Notes: a model not told the origin generated them from the sequence alone. Positions 1 to 8,968 are shown, counted from the first letter of the stretch. The stretch: DNA of 64,000 nucleotides from AC-32 sp963821495 (GCA_963821495.1 CAWGEA010000003.1:682001-746000), one strand, 5' to 3'. Numbers and translations are program-made.

Positions 1-1
1 C

Positions 2-121
2 ACCCGCTGGAAGCTCGAGCTCTCGACCGCCGAGCCCCACGCCGACGAGCGCTCGTTCGCGGCCCGCGAGCCGGTCGAGGTGGAGTCGCGCTCCCTGGTC
101 GTCCTGCGCCGAGGCTGGTGA
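2..121 (+). CDS. C-terminal end of a probable glycogen debranching enzyme (GlgX-like), cut by the window edge
   Basis: Only the last 39 codons are present, ending in TGA at 119-121. The peptide has a Trp near its start, an LSTAEP stretch, and ends in VESRSLVVLRRGW. Alpha-amylase family proteins of the GlgX/isoamylase type commonly end this way, with a small beta-sandwich finishing in RSLVVLR. GlgX hydrolyses alpha-1,6 branches in glycogen. No catalytic residue lies in the visible part, so the call rests on the tail only; a trehalose-forming enzyme of the same superfamily is possible. Confidence 0.45.
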   Translation, partial: TRWKLELSTAEPHADERSFAAREPVEVESRSLVVLRRGW

Positions 122-178
122 GCTTCCGCGGCGCCCTACCGGCTGCAGCTCCGGCGAGCTGCGTCAGCCACCTCGACC

Positions 179-1462
179 TCAGCGGATGACGATCGGCCGG
201 CTCGCGGTCCCCGTCGCCAGCGCGATGATCCGGAAGCGCGTGCCTCGCGCCGCGCGGACGACGCGCGTGTAGGAGCCGCGGCCGTCCGTCAGCGCCGGGG
301 TGCCGGCTGCTAGCCACCGGCGTCGGACAAGGCGCTGCAGCTGGTAGGTCCGGCGGCCCGAGCCCGGCCGCACCTGGCCCCAGATCGTCGCGAGCGAGCC
401 CCGCCGCCCGGCCTGCACGAGCGGGAGCATGAACGAGTTGAACGCGGGCTTGGCGAAGCCGGTGCTGGAGACGAGGCCGCTGTGCCAGCCGTTGAGCCGA
501 GAGTCGTCCTTGACCATGAACTGCACGAGCATGTCGACGAGGGGCGCGCGGTCGACACGCAGCGCGGCCTCGGCGAGGTACTGCGCCTGCGCCGCCCAGG
601 AGACGCCGAACGAGTCCGGCGGGTTCGTCCGGTAGCCGTACTCCGTCAGCCAGATCCGCTTCTGGCCGAAGTCCCGGCGAACCTCGCGAATCAGCAGCGG
701 CAGGTTCGCGAGCGTCAGCAGTCCCTTGCAGTAGCGGCAGACTCCGTGCGGGAACCCGAACGGCCGCTCGCCGCGAACGATCGGGTAGGGGTGGTGCGAG
801 TAGACGTCGAGCCGCGCGTGCGCCTGGCGCATGCCGCGCATGAAGGCGACCGGCGTGAGGCCGGTGCTCGTCCCCCGCGGCGACGTTGCGCCGCCGGCCA
901 CGCGGTTCGCGGGGTTGAGCGCGTGCAGCGCGTCGTAGGTCGGGTTCAGCAGCCGCTGCACGTACAGGCGCGGCGAGTTCGGGGTCAGGAAGGTGCGCAG
1001 GTTGGGCTCGTTCCAGATCTCCCACAGCCGCAGCCACGGGTAGCGCTTCGCCACGGCCGTGGCGAAGGCGGCGAGCGCGGAGCTGCTGGCCGGGACGACG
1101 TAGGAATGCTGGCCACCGTTGGCCCAGCCCGGCACGCGGTAGAACGTCACGAGCACCGTGACCCCGTGCGCGTGCAGCGCGCCGAGGACGGCGTCGGTGG
1201 CGGCCCATTGGTAGGCGCGGTCGCCCGGCTCGGCCGGGTGCCGCGGCTTCGTGGGCGCGATCTGCCGCCAGTTGAGCATGTAGCGGACGAGCCCCGCGCC
1301 GAGCCGGTCGAGCGTGGCCAGCCGTGTCCCGAGCGACGGCCCCGGCGAGAGGTAGGCGTCGTCCTGGATCCCGTAGCGGACGGACGGAGACGCGGCCGCC
1401 GCGGGCGCCAGGAACGACGCCGCGGCCGTCGTCGTGACGGCCGCGATCAGCGCGAGCTTCAT
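179..1462 (-). CDS. Secreted clan-A glycoside hydrolase (TIM barrel)
   Basis: 427 aa. The ATG at 1460-1462 follows a GGGGAGG ribosome site and opens an Ala-rich signal peptide (about residues 1-24, ending AAAAS), so I prefer it to longer upstream starts. The mature part looks like a (beta/alpha)8 glycosidase. WEIWNEPN carries the likely acid/base Glu near residue 152, and WLTEYGY carries the likely nucleophile Glu near residue 274, the arrangement of retaining clan GH-A enzymes (GH5/GH39-like). A short basic beta-rich tail follows. It probably acts outside the cell on plant or microbial polysaccharide; the substrate cannot be read. It converges with the gene ending at 121. Confidence 0.75.
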   Translation of the reverse strand: MKLALIAAVTTTAAASFLAPAAAASPSVRYGIQDDAYLSPGPSLGTRLATLDRLGAGLVRYMLNWRQIAPTKPRHPAEPGDRAYQWAATDAVLGALHAHGVTVLVTFYRVPGWANGGQHSYVVPASSSALAAFATAVAKRYPWLRLWEIWNEPNLRTFLTPNSPRLYVQRLLNPTYDALHALNPANRVAGGATSPRGTSTGLTPVAFMRGMRQAHARLDVYSHHPYPIVRGERPFGFPHGVCRYCKGLLTLANLPLLIREVRRDFGQKRIWLTEYGYRTNPPDSFGVSWAAQAQYLAEAALRVDRAPLVDMLVQFMVKDDSRLNGWHSGLVSSTGFAKPAFNSFMLPLVQAGRRGSLATIWGQVRPGSGRRTYQLQRLVRRRWLAAGTPALTDGRGSYTRVVRAARGTRFRIIALATGTASRPIVIR

Positions 1463-1589
1463 GACCTCCCCATCATCCCGCGGCCGATGAAGGAGTCCGT
1501 AAAGGTCGTGTAAGAATCTCGTGCCGTCGCGCCGAGACGGCGGTCCCACGCTAGTGGGCTCCGGACCGTGGCGGGCTATCGTCCGCCGT

Positions 1590-2582
1590 GTGCCCGTCCC
1601 AGGCCTCAACTCGTCCGCCTGGGACTGGGGCGAGGTCGAGCGTCGCGAGGCGACTTTTCTGGGACGCGGCTGCCTTGCGATCGACGGGGTCGGGCCCGTC
1701 CTCGCCGACGCCGAGCTCGCCGACGGGACGGTCGAGCTCGACCTCGCCGTTCCGGCCGGGCGCTCGTTCCACGGGATCCTCTGGCGAGCGCGCGGGTCGA
1801 GCTACGAGTCCTTCTTCGTGCGCCCGCACCAGGTCGGCAACCCCGATGCGATCCAGTACACGCCGGCCTTCTACGGCGTGTCGTCGTGGCAGCTCTACCA
1901 CGGCGAGGGCTTCTGGGCGCCTGTCACCTTTCCGCTGGACGAGTGGTTCACGATCCGAGTCGTCTTCGAGCGGGCGCGAGCCGAGTTCTTCGTCGGCGAC
2001 CTGGAGACTCCGGCCCTGGTCTCCGAGCTGAGGACGGGCCCCGGGCCCGGCCGGGTGGGGTTGCTCGCGGGCGGGCCCGGCTTACGGGTCTCGCGCTTCG
2101 AGTGCGATACGGCTCGCTCGTTCCGTGGGCAACCGCGCGAGAGCGTGCCCCTCCGGCCCGGAGTTCTGCGCTCCTGGGAGGTTTCCGAGGCGTTCCCCGA
2201 GGGCGAGCTCGCGCAGGCGCTGGAATCCGACCACACCTGGACGGCCGTCGACGCCGAGCCGACGGGCCTGCTCGACCTGGCGCGCGTCCAGGGCATCCGC
2301 GACGGCCAGAACACCGTCCTTGCCCGGACGAGGATCTCCTCGCCGCGGCCCGAGACCCGGCTGCTCGAGCTCGGCTTCAGCGATCGCGCGGTCGCCTATC
2401 TCGACGGTAGGCCGATCTTCCGCGGCGACGACTCCTATCGCTCGCGTGACTATCGCTTCCTGGGGAGCATCGGCTGGTACGACGCGCTCTTCCTGCCGCT
2501 GCGGGAGGGCGAGAACGAGCTCGTCGTGGCCGTGAGCGAGGACTTCGGCGGCTGGGGCGTCCAGGCGCGCCTCGCCGGCTGA
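1590..2582 (+). CDS. Concanavalin A-like (lectin/glucanase-fold) protein of unknown function
   Basis: About 330 aa from GTG 1590; an upstream ATG at 1521 gives a longer form but overlaps the divergent gene's leader. Residues about 30-175 look like a beta-sandwich of the DUF1080/LamG kind (an FHGILWRARG stretch, then a repeated pattern ending in GRVGLLAGG). The C-terminal third (FSDRAVAYLDGRPIF ... NELVVAVSEDFGGWG) resembles the jelly-roll domain attached to some glycosidases. There is no signal peptide and no obvious catalytic acid pair, so binding of carbohydrate or another ligand is more likely than hydrolysis. Divergent from the glycoside hydrolase. Confidence 0.5.
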   Translation: MPVPGLNSSAWDWGEVERREATFLGRGCLAIDGVGPVLADAELADGTVELDLAVPAGRSFHGILWRARGSSYESFFVRPHQVGNPDAIQYTPAFYGVSSWQLYHGEGFWAPVTFPLDEWFTIRVVFERARAEFFVGDLETPALVSELRTGPGPGRVGLLAGGPGLRVSRFECDTARSFRGQPRESVPLRPGVLRSWEVSEAFPEGELAQALESDHTWTAVDAEPTGLLDLARVQGIRDGQNTVLARTRISSPRPETRLLELGFSDRAVAYLDGRPIFRGDDSYRSRDYRFLGSIGWYDALFLPLREGENELVVAVSEDFGGWGVQARLAG

Positions 2583-2613
2583 CGGAAGAGTCAGCGGGGC
2601 TAACGTCTTTCCC

Positions 2614-3351
2614 GTGTTCACGCCCGAGGAGCGACTGGTGGTTCGCGAGCGCGTCTTCGCGCTCGCGCGCGAGGACCCGCGGGTGAGCGGTGGGGCGATC
2701 ACCGGCTCGGGGTCGGTCGGGGAGGAGGACGAGTGGTCCGACGTCGACACCTCCTTCGGGGTCGTCGACGGCGTCGAGCCGCTCGAGGTGCTGGAGGACT
2801 GGACGCGTCAGCTGGACTCCGAGCTCGGCTTCGTCCACTGGTGGGACCTCCACCACGGCGCGACGATCTACCGCGTGTACCTGCTGCCGAGCTCGCTCGA
2901 GCTCGACATCGCGGTCACCCCGGCCGCGGGGTGGGCGCAGCGCGGGCCCAAGTTCCAGCTCGTGTTCGGCGAGGCGGCCGAGGCGACCGAGGTGTCGCGG
3001 CCGAACCTCGACGACGTGATCGGCGTCGGCTGGCTCGCGGCTCTCGACGCGCGCATGGCGATCGAGCGCGGCAGGCCGTGGCAGGGCCTCGCCTTCGTGA
3101 ACATGCTGCGCGACCGGACGCTCGCCCTCGCGTGCATCCGGGCCGGCGAGGCCTACGAGTACGCACGCGGTGCCGACAGGCTCCCGCCGGAGACCACCCG
3201 GCCGCTCGCCGCGGCGCTGCCGCGCTCGCTCGACCTCGACGAGCTCCGCAGGGCGCTCGCTGCCGGGACGAGCGCCCTGCTCGGCGAGGTGGAGCAGGTG
3301 CGGCCGGAGCTCGCGCAACGTCTGCGCGTGGCTCTCGCGCCTCCGGCCTAG
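2614..3351 (+). CDS. Nucleotidyltransferase-fold protein
   Basis: 245 aa, GTG start. Residues about 28-50 read GGAITGSGSVG then EWSDVDTSFGV. This is the GS...DxD signature of Pol-beta-type nucleotidyltransferases, where the two Asp bind metal. A later Asp in SSLELDIAV fits the third carboxylate. The C-terminal half is helical and resembles the substrate-binding part of aminoglycoside adenylyltransferase-like proteins. It may transfer a nucleotide to a small molecule or protein; the substrate is unknown and resistance should not be assumed. Its stop overlaps the stop of the convergent YciI gene by 4 bases. Confidence 0.7.
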   Translation: MFTPEERLVVRERVFALAREDPRVSGGAITGSGSVGEEDEWSDVDTSFGVVDGVEPLEVLEDWTRQLDSELGFVHWWDLHHGATIYRVYLLPSSLELDIAVTPAAGWAQRGPKFQLVFGEAAEATEVSRPNLDDVIGVGWLAALDARMAIERGRPWQGLAFVNMLRDRTLALACIRAGEAYEYARGADRLPPETTRPLAAALPRSLDLDELRRALAAGTSALLGEVEQVRPELAQRLRVALAPPA

Positions 3352-3731
3352 CGCTCGACGATCTCCCTCACCTCGACCGCACCGCCGAGACGCGCCGCCG
3401 GGATGCGCGCGGCGAGCTCGACCGCCGCCTCGAGGCTGTCGGCGTCGAAGACGAGGAAGCCGCCGAGCGCCTCCTTCGTCTCGGCGAACGGGCCGTCTGT
3501 GGCCAGCGTCTTCCCGTTCTCGACTCTGACCGTGGTCGCCGTCTCGGGCGGCCTCAGCTCGAGCCCGGGCGACACGCCCGGCGTCTCGTTGATCGCCCCG
3601 TAGTCGCCGTAGATCGCCATCTGCTCGTCGTGCGAGAGCGCCTCGAACGCGGCGACGGCCTGCTCGTTCGTCTCGCCCTCGCGCCGCGGCCGCGGCGCGT
3701 CGCACTGGTGGATCAGCAGCATGTACTTCAT
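3348..3731 (-). CDS. YciI-related (DGPF-domain) protein
   Basis: 127 aa from ATG 3731. It begins MKYMLLIH and carries the DGPFAETKEALGGFLVFDAD segment (residues about 75-95) typical of the YCII-related family found widely in Actinobacteria. These are small ferredoxin-like alpha/beta dimers; many sit beside ECF sigma factors, but none is adjacent here. Chemical function is not established for most members. Its 3' end overlaps the nucleotidyltransferase gene tail to tail by 4 bases. Confidence 0.85.
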   Translation of the reverse strand: MKYMLLIHQCDAPRPRREGETNEQAVAAFEALSHDEQMAIYGDYGAINETPGVSPGLELRPPETATTVRVENGKTLATDGPFAETKEALGGFLVFDADSLEAAVELAARIPAARLGGAVEVREIVER

Positions 3732-3792
3732 GGCTCCTCCCTGGTCGTGTTCGCCTCTACGACGAACGCGCCGCGAGAAATCGACACTGCAC

Positions 3793-4194
3793 CTACCGCG
3801 GCTCCTGCTCGGCGAGCCAGGCCTTCGCGACACGCTTCTGCGCCCTCGTCAGCCACGCTTCGGCGACGAGGTCGTGCAGCTCCTCCCGGTCGAGGCGCAC
3901 GAGGTTCGGGATCCGCACGAGCACCGCCGCGTACCCGTCGAAGTGCGGGGTCGTGAAGTAGATCTCGCGCGCGTCCGAGAGGAGGAGCTCCTTCACGTCG
4001 AGGTCGGCGACTCGGAACATGAGCACGTCGTCGAGCCGCTCGCCGCTCGCGTCGACCGCGTCCGGGCGGCGACCGCGGTGGCAGCAGAAGAGCTTGCCGT
4101 GCACCTTGTAGGCGGGCCGGCCGTCGTCGGAGACCTCCTTCGTCGCCTGCGGCAGCGCGAGCGCGAGCTCGTCGAGGTCGGCCATGGTGCTCAC
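3793..4194 (-). CDS. MmcQ/YjbR family protein
   Basis: 133 aa; GTG at 4194 or an in-frame ATG at 4185. The order of motifs fits the MmcQ/YjbR (CyaY-like) fold: an N-terminal helix with LPQATKEVSDDGRPAYKVHGK, a strand pair around a YFTTPHFDGYAAVLVRI stretch, and a C-terminal LHDLVAEAWL helix. Members are small cytoplasmic proteins often annotated as DNA-binding, but the biochemical role is not well defined. Divergent from the TfoX gene 20 bp away, so they may share a control region. Confidence 0.85.
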   Translation of the reverse strand: MSTMADLDELALALPQATKEVSDDGRPAYKVHGKLFCCHRGRRPDAVDASGERLDDVLMFRVADLDVKELLLSDAREIYFTTPHFDGYAAVLVRIPNLVRLDREELHDLVAEAWLTRAQKRVAKAWLAEQEPR

Positions 4195-4214
4195 GGGTCT
4201 AGTATCGCGGGGCG

Positions 4215-4547
4215 ATGGCGTACGACGAACGGCTAGCCGGCCGCATCCGCGACCTCGTCAGCGGGGAGGCCGGTATCAGCGAGAAGACGATGTTCGGCGG
4301 GCTCTCCTTTCTCGTGGACGGCAACATGGCCGTCGCCGCGAGCGGCCAGGGCGGGATGCTCGTGCGGGTGGATCCGGCGGAGTCGGACGAGCTGGTCGAA
4401 CGAACACCGGCGCAGGAAATGGAGATGCGGGGCCGCTCGATGAAGGGGTGGCTCCGACTGGAGTCGGACGATGTCGACACGGACGGCGAGCTTTCCGCCT
4501 GGGTCGGTCGCGGCGTGGCGTTCGCCCGCTCGCTGCCTGCGAAGTAG
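4215..4547 (+). CDS. TfoX/Sxy N-terminal domain protein
   Basis: 110 aa, ATG start. The sequence ISEKTMFGGLSFLVDGNMA (residues about 23-41) and the later MKGWLRLE stretch match the TfoX N-terminal domain. Full-length TfoX/Sxy regulates competence in gamma-proteobacteria. Stand-alone N-terminal domain proteins like this are widespread in Actinobacteria with no demonstrated competence role. The TfoX C-terminal helical domain is absent. The following membrane protein overlaps its 3' end. Confidence 0.85.
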   Translation: MAYDERLAGRIRDLVSGEAGISEKTMFGGLSFLVDGNMAVAASGQGGMLVRVDPAESDELVERTPAQEMEMRGRSMKGWLRLESDDVDTDGELSAWVGRGVAFARSLPAK

Positions 4548-5727
4548 CCGCGCACGGATCGCCGCGCTGGGCGGCGGGATCGTCGCCCTGCTCGCTGTCG
4601 CGATCGTCGCCGCGTCGGCGAACGGCTCGCCGCTCAGGGCCGGCGCGCCGGAGCTGAGCGACCTGCCGCCGGTCGTGTACTTGGCGGCCGTGGCAGGAGC
4701 GTTTGCCCTGTACGTGCTCGCGCTGGTGGTGCTTCGGCGGCGCGGCGCCGGTCTCGCCGCGGTGCTCGTGGTCGCCGCCGCGATTCAGCTCGTGCCGCTG
4801 GCGGGGCCGTTGCTCCTCTCGCGCGACGTCTATGCCTACTGGGCCTACGGCCGCGTCGCCGAGGAGCACGGTGCAAACCCCTACCGCACAGCGCCCGGGC
4901 GTTTCGCCGCCGATCCCGCCGAGCGGGCGATGGCTCCGGGGTGGCGCTCGTCGCGCTCGGTCTACGGCCCCGTGTTCACGGAGGCGTCGGCGGGCCTGGC
5001 CGAGGCGACGGGCGGTTCCGCCGAGCGCAGCGCGGGCGTCTACCGCCTGCTCGCGGCGGCGGGGATGCTCGCGCTCGTCGCGGTGGCCGCGCTCGCGGCC
5101 GCCAGGCCGGCCTTCGCGGCCGCGTTCGTCGGTTGGAACCCGCTCCTCGCCCTGCAGTTCGCGGGCGGCGGGCACAACGACGTCTGGATGTCCGTCTTCC
5201 TGGTCGGCGCACTCGCGCTCGTGGCGCGCGGGCGGTTCGCGGCCTCGGGCGCGAGCTGGGCGCTGGCTGCCGGCCTGAAATGGGCGCCGCTTGCGCTCCT
5301 TCCCTTCGACCTGCTCGCCCGCAGGCGCCACGCGCTCCTGATCGCGGCCTCGTTCGTCCTCGCGACGGTCGCGATCAGCGCCGGCGCGTTCGTCCTCTTC
5401 GGCACGGCCTGGGTGGGCGCCCTCCTGCCCTTCGCGCACCGCCGCGCGGGCTACTCGCTGCCGTCGCGACTCGCGCAGGCCGGCATCCCCGGCTGGCTCG
5501 CCGTCCTGCCGCTGCTGGCCGCGCTGCCGTGGCTCGTGCGCAGCGCCTGGCGGGGCCGCCCGAAGCGGGCGCTCGCGACGACGCTGCTGCTGTTCGCGAG
5601 CCCGTGGCTGCTCCCGTGGTACGCGGTGTGGGTCGTGCCGCTCGCCGCGATCGAGGACGACGCCGCCGCCTGGATCCTCGCCCTGGCCTTCAGCGCGTAC
5701 CTGCTGCCGGACCGCGTGCCGCTCTAA
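4471..5727 (+). CDS. GT-C-type membrane mannosyltransferase-like protein (MptB-like)
   Basis: About 418 aa if it starts at ATG 4471, which would overlap the TfoX gene by 77 bases. No ATG, GTG or TTG lies in frame between there and the first membrane helix at about 4560, so the start is uncertain. About 10-12 membrane segments are visible. The loop after the second or third holds SRDVYAYWAYGRVAEEHGANPY, and a later segment reads GWNPLLALQFAGGGHND. Both are typical of polyprenol-phosphate-dependent GT-C enzymes such as the MptA/MptB alpha-1,6-mannosyltransferases of actinobacterial envelope glycans. Substrate inferred from family only. The gene is followed after 26 bases by the ABC exporter. 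Confidence 0.7.
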   Translation: MSTRTASFPPGSVAAWRSPARCLRSSRARIAALGGGIVALLAVAIVAASANGSPLRAGAPELSDLPPVVYLAAVAGAFALYVLALVVLRRRGAGLAAVLVVAAAIQLVPLAGPLLLSRDVYAYWAYGRVAEEHGANPYRTAPGRFAADPAERAMAPGWRSSRSVYGPVFTEASAGLAEATGGSAERSAGVYRLLAAAGMLALVAVAALAAARPAFAAAFVGWNPLLALQFAGGGHNDVWMSVFLVGALALVARGRFAASGASWALAAGLKWAPLALLPFDLLARRRHALLIAASFVLATVAISAGAFVLFGTAWVGALLPFAHRRAGYSLPSRLAQAGIPGWLAVLPLLAALPWLVRSAWRGRPKRALATTLLLFASPWLLPWYAVWVVPLAAIEDDAAAWILALAFSAYLLPDRVPL

Positions 5728-5753
5728 GCAGGGCCGGCGCGTACCCTGGCGCG

Positions 5754-7550
5754 ATGGGCATGTACTTCCACTCGTCCAGGGAGGAGCCGGAGCGCCCCGC
5801 CGACCCGGCCAAGCGGCGCGCGAACCTGCGCCGGATCGGCCCGCTCTTCCGGCCGTACACGGCGCGTCTGTCGGGCCTCCTCCTGCTGATCGTCGTGACG
5901 GCCGGGCTCGGCGTCATCCCTGCCTTCCTGCTCAAGCGCGTGCTGGAGGCGATCGGAAGCAACAACACCAAGGAGCTCTCGCTGGCCGCCGGCGGGATGA
6001 TCGCAATCGCGATCGTGACCGGCGCGCTCGGCGTCGTTCAGACCCTGCTCTCGAACCAGGTCGGCCAGCGCGTCATGCACGACCTCCGCGCGGCGGTCTT
6101 CCGGCACCTGCAGCGCCTCTCGCTGGCCTTCTTCACGCGCACGCGCACGGGCGAGGTGCAGTCGCGGATCTCGAACGACATCGGCGGCGTCCAGAGCGTC
6201 GTAACGAACACCGCTACGTCGATCGCCTCGAACGTGACGACGGTCGCCGCGACGATGGTCGGCATGCTGCTGCTGAGCTGGGAGCTCGCGCTGTTCGCGT
6301 TCGCCCTGCTGCCGATCTTCGTCCTGCTCACGCGCCGCGTCGGCAACGAGCGCCGCCGGATCGCGAAGACGACTCAGGAGACGCTCGCCGACATCTCGAG
6401 CCTCGTCCAGGAGTCGCTCTCGGTCTCGGGGATCCTGCTCGGCAAGACGATGGGCCGCGGGGCGGAGCTCGCCGACCGGTTCGAGGCCGACTCGCTGCGG
6501 CTCGCCGACCTCGAGGTGCGGCAGCGCATGGCCGGCCGCTGGGTGATGGCCTCGATCCAGACGAGCTTCGCGATCATGCCCGCGGCCGTGTACTGGTTCG
6601 GCGGCCTCGCGCTCGCGAGCGGCTCCAGCGCGATCTCGATTCCCGTGCTCGTGGCGTTCACCACCCTGCAGACGCGGCTCTTCTTCCCGGTCGGCTCACT
6701 GCTCGGCGTCGGCCTTGACGTGCAGACGTCGCTCGCGCTCTTCGACAGGATCTTCGAGTACCTCGACCAGCCCGTCGACATCGACGAGAAGGCCGACGCG
6801 CTCGCCGTCGGTCGGGCGGGCGACGTCGTCTTCGACCACGTCTGGTTCCGGTACGGCGAGGAGTGGACGGTGCAGGATGTTTCGTTCACGGTCCCGGCCG
6901 GGACGACGACGGCGTTGGTGGGGGAGACGGGCTCGGGCAAGACGACGCTTGGCTACCTGGCCGCGCGGCTGTACGACGTCTCGCGCGGCTCGATCACGAT
7001 CGACGGCGTCGACCTCCGCGACCTGAGCTTCGCCGCGCTGACCGACCTCGTCGGCGTCGTCTCGCAGGAGACGTACCTCTTCCACGCGTCGGTGCGCGAG
7101 AACCTGGGCTTCGCGAAGCCCGACGCGACGGACGAGGAGATCGAGGCGGCAGCCGAGGCCGCGCGCATCCACCACGTGATCGCGGCCCTGCCCGAGGGCT
7201 ACGAGACCGTCGTCGGCGAGCGCGGCTACCGGTTCTCGGGTGGCGAGAAGCAGCGCATCGCGATCGCGCGCACGATCCTGCGCAACCCACCGATCCTCGT
7301 GCTCGACGAGGCGACGAGCTCGCTGGACACCGAGACCGAGCGGCTCGTGCAGGAGGCGCTGGACCGGCTCTCGGTCGGCCGGACGACGATCGCGATCGCC
7401 CATCGACTCTCCACGGTGCGAGACGCAGACCAGATCGTCGTCCTCGACCACGGCCGCGTCGTCGAGACCGGCAGGCACGAGGAGCTGCTCGCCGGTGGCG
7501 GCCGCTACGCCACACTGGCTGCGCGCGACGCCGAGCTGGTCACGGCGTGA
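5754..7550 (+). CDS. ABC exporter, fused membrane and ATPase domains (half-transporter)
   Basis: 598 aa from ATG 5754. The N-terminal 330 residues form a six-helix ABC exporter domain. The ATPase has Walker A GETGSGKTT (about 389-397), Q-loop SQETYLF, signature FSGGEKQRIAIA (about 493), Walker B ILVLDEATSSLD (about 513) and H-loop IAHRLSTV, so it should be active. It would act as a homodimer exporting a lipid, peptide or drug. An in-frame extension reaches back to 4941 inside the upstream gene but has no protein-like character. The nearby glycosyltransferase may point to an envelope substrate, which is only inference. Confidence 0.92.
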   Translation: MGMYFHSSREEPERPADPAKRRANLRRIGPLFRPYTARLSGLLLLIVVTAGLGVIPAFLLKRVLEAIGSNNTKELSLAAGGMIAIAIVTGALGVVQTLLSNQVGQRVMHDLRAAVFRHLQRLSLAFFTRTRTGEVQSRISNDIGGVQSVVTNTATSIASNVTTVAATMVGMLLLSWELALFAFALLPIFVLLTRRVGNERRRIAKTTQETLADISSLVQESLSVSGILLGKTMGRGAELADRFEADSLRLADLEVRQRMAGRWVMASIQTSFAIMPAAVYWFGGLALASGSSAISIPVLVAFTTLQTRLFFPVGSLLGVGLDVQTSLALFDRIFEYLDQPVDIDEKADALAVGRAGDVVFDHVWFRYGEEWTVQDVSFTVPAGTTTALVGETGSGKTTLGYLAARLYDVSRGSITIDGVDLRDLSFAALTDLVGVVSQETYLFHASVRENLGFAKPDATDEEIEAAAEAARIHHVIAALPEGYETVVGERGYRFSGGEKQRIAIARTILRNPPILVLDEATSSLDTETERLVQEALDRLSVGRTTIAIAHRLSTVRDADQIVVLDHGRVVETGRHEELLAGGGRYATLAARDAELVTA

Positions 7551-7579
7551 CGCGATCAACGGTGCGGTAGCGTCCGCAC

Positions 7580-7909
7580 GTGGGCGTCATCGCCATCCTC
7601 GTCGTCGTCATCCTGGTGCTGCTGCTGGGCGGAGCTCTCCTCGGGCTGGTGTTCGAGCTCTTCTGGCTCGCGCTCACCGGCGTGATCATCGGTGCCCTCG
7701 GCCGCCTCGTCCTGCCGGGCAGGCAGGAGATCGGCCTGCTGGCGACCGCCCTCGTCGGCATCGCCGCCAGCCTCCTCGGCGGGATCCTCGCCGAGCTCTT
7801 CGACACCGGTCGGCTCGTCCAGTTCCTCGTCGCGGTCGCGCTCGCGGCGATCGGGGTCGCGCTATTCGCGTCCTCGTCGCAGGGCCGCGGCGGCCGCGTG
7901 CAGGCGTAG
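7580..7909 (+). CDS. GlsB/YeaQ/YmgE-type small membrane protein
   Basis: 109 aa, GTG start. Three to four hydrophobic helices are separated by glycines: an N-terminal Val/Leu-rich helix, then GVIIGALGRLVLPGRQEIGL, then a Gly-rich helix with LLGGILAEL, then a last helix and a basic tail (GRGGRVQA). The GALGRLVLPG segment is characteristic of the family named transglycosylase-associated protein, a label that does not imply enzyme activity. Members are often stress-induced inner-membrane proteins. It stands alone between the exporter and the MetE-like gene. Confidence 0.8.
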   Translation: MGVIAILVVVILVLLLGGALLGLVFELFWLALTGVIIGALGRLVLPGRQEIGLLATALVGIAASLLGGILAELFDTGRLVQFLVAVALAAIGVALFASSSQGRGGRVQA

Positions 7910-7942
7910 CTCCGCGCGTCGCGTCCGGCCTAGACTCGCGGC

Positions 7943-8968
7943 GTGCCGGGCGCTCTCGTCACGACCGTCGTGGGCAGCTACCCGCAGCCGGGGTGGCTGA
8001 TCGACCGCGAGCGGCTGGGCGAGCGGTTACCGCCCCGCGTGCGGGCGCAGGAGCTGTGGCGCGTCCCGGAGCCGTACCTCGAGCAGGCGCAGGACGACGC
8101 GACCCGCCTCGCCGTCGCCGACATGGAGCGGGCCGGGGTGGACGTGGTCACCGACGGCGAGATGCGGCGCGAGAGCTACTCGAACCGGTTCGCGACCGCC
8201 CTCGCGGGCGTCGAGCTCGATCCACCCGGGACGGCGCTCGACCGGACCGGTCATCCCAACCCCGTGCCGCGGGTGGTCGGTCCGGTCCGGCGGACGCGGC
8301 CGGTCGAGCTCCGCGACGTCGAGTTCCTCCGCGGAATCACGCAGCGACGGATCAAGATCACCGTTCCGGGCCCGTTCACGATGACTCAGCAGGCGCAGAA
8401 CGACCACTACGCGAGGGATCGCGACCTCGCGCTCGCCTACGCCGAGGCCGTCAACGAGGAGCTGCGCGACCTGAAGGCCGCGGGCGCAGACGTCGTCCAG
8501 ATTGACGAGCCCTACCTGCAGGCCCGCCCGGAGGCAGCCGGAGAGTACGCGCTCGAGGCGATCGACCGCGCGCTCGAGGGGATCGACGGCGAGACGGTGC
8601 TGCACACGTGCTTCGGCTACGCGGCGATCGTCCACAAGCGGCCGAACGGCTATCCGTTCCTGCGCGAGCTGGCTGACTGCTCCGCCACGGCGTTGGCGCT
8701 CGAGGCCGCACAGCCGGGGCTCGACCCCGAGTTGCTGCGCGAGATCCCGGACAAGACGGTCGTGCTCGGCGTGCTCGACCTCGGCTCCCCCGAGGTCGAG
8801 ACGCCGGAGGTCGTGGCCGGGCGAATCCGCGGCGCGCTCGCGGTCCTGGTGCCCGAGCGCCTGTGCGTCGCGCCGGACTGCGGCATGAAGTACCTCACAC
8901 GCGAGCTGGCGTTCGCGAAGCTCCAGGCGATGGTCGCCGGAGCGCGACTCGTCGAGGCGGAGCTGTGA
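7943..8968 (+). CDS. Core MetE-like (cobalamin-independent methionine synthase family) zinc methyl/alkyltransferase
   Basis: 341 aa from GTG 7943. It corresponds to the catalytic C-terminal half of MetE only; the N-terminal half of classical MetE is missing. The zinc ligands are all present: His and Cys in LHTCFGY (about 219-225), Glu in LALEAAQ (about 252) and Cys in APDCGMK (about 311). The substrate-site motif QIDEPYL is also intact. Stand-alone cores include archaeal methionine synthases using corrinoid donors and the epoxyalkane:CoM transferase that opens epoxides. The next gene starts inside its stop codon (GTGA), so it is translationally coupled to a citrate-synthase-like gene. That favours a pathway role over plain methionine synthesis. 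Confidence 0.8.
   Translation: MPGALVTTVVGSYPQPGWLIDRERLGERLPPRVRAQELWRVPEPYLEQAQDDATRLAVADMERAGVDVVTDGEMRRESYSNRFATALAGVELDPPGTALDRTGHPNPVPRVVGPVRRTRPVELRDVEFLRGITQRRIKITVPGPFTMTQQAQNDHYARDRDLALAYAEAVNEELRDLKAAGADVVQIDEPYLQARPEAAGEYALEAIDRALEGIDGETVLHTCFGYAAIVHKRPNGYPFLRELADCSATALALEAAQPGLDPELLREIPDKTVVLGVLDLGSPEVETPEVVAGRIRGALAVLVPERLCVAPDCGMKYLTRELAFAKLQAMVAGARLVEAEL

Noticed and set aside
2614..3351. Aminoglycoside resistance enzyme.
   Set aside because: Only the general nucleotidyltransferase signature is visible; substrate cannot be inferred.
4941..5753. Extension of the ABC exporter frame back into the mannosyltransferase-like gene.
   Set aside because: The added 270 residues are Arg/Ala-rich shadow sequence; homologous exporters begin near ATG 5754.
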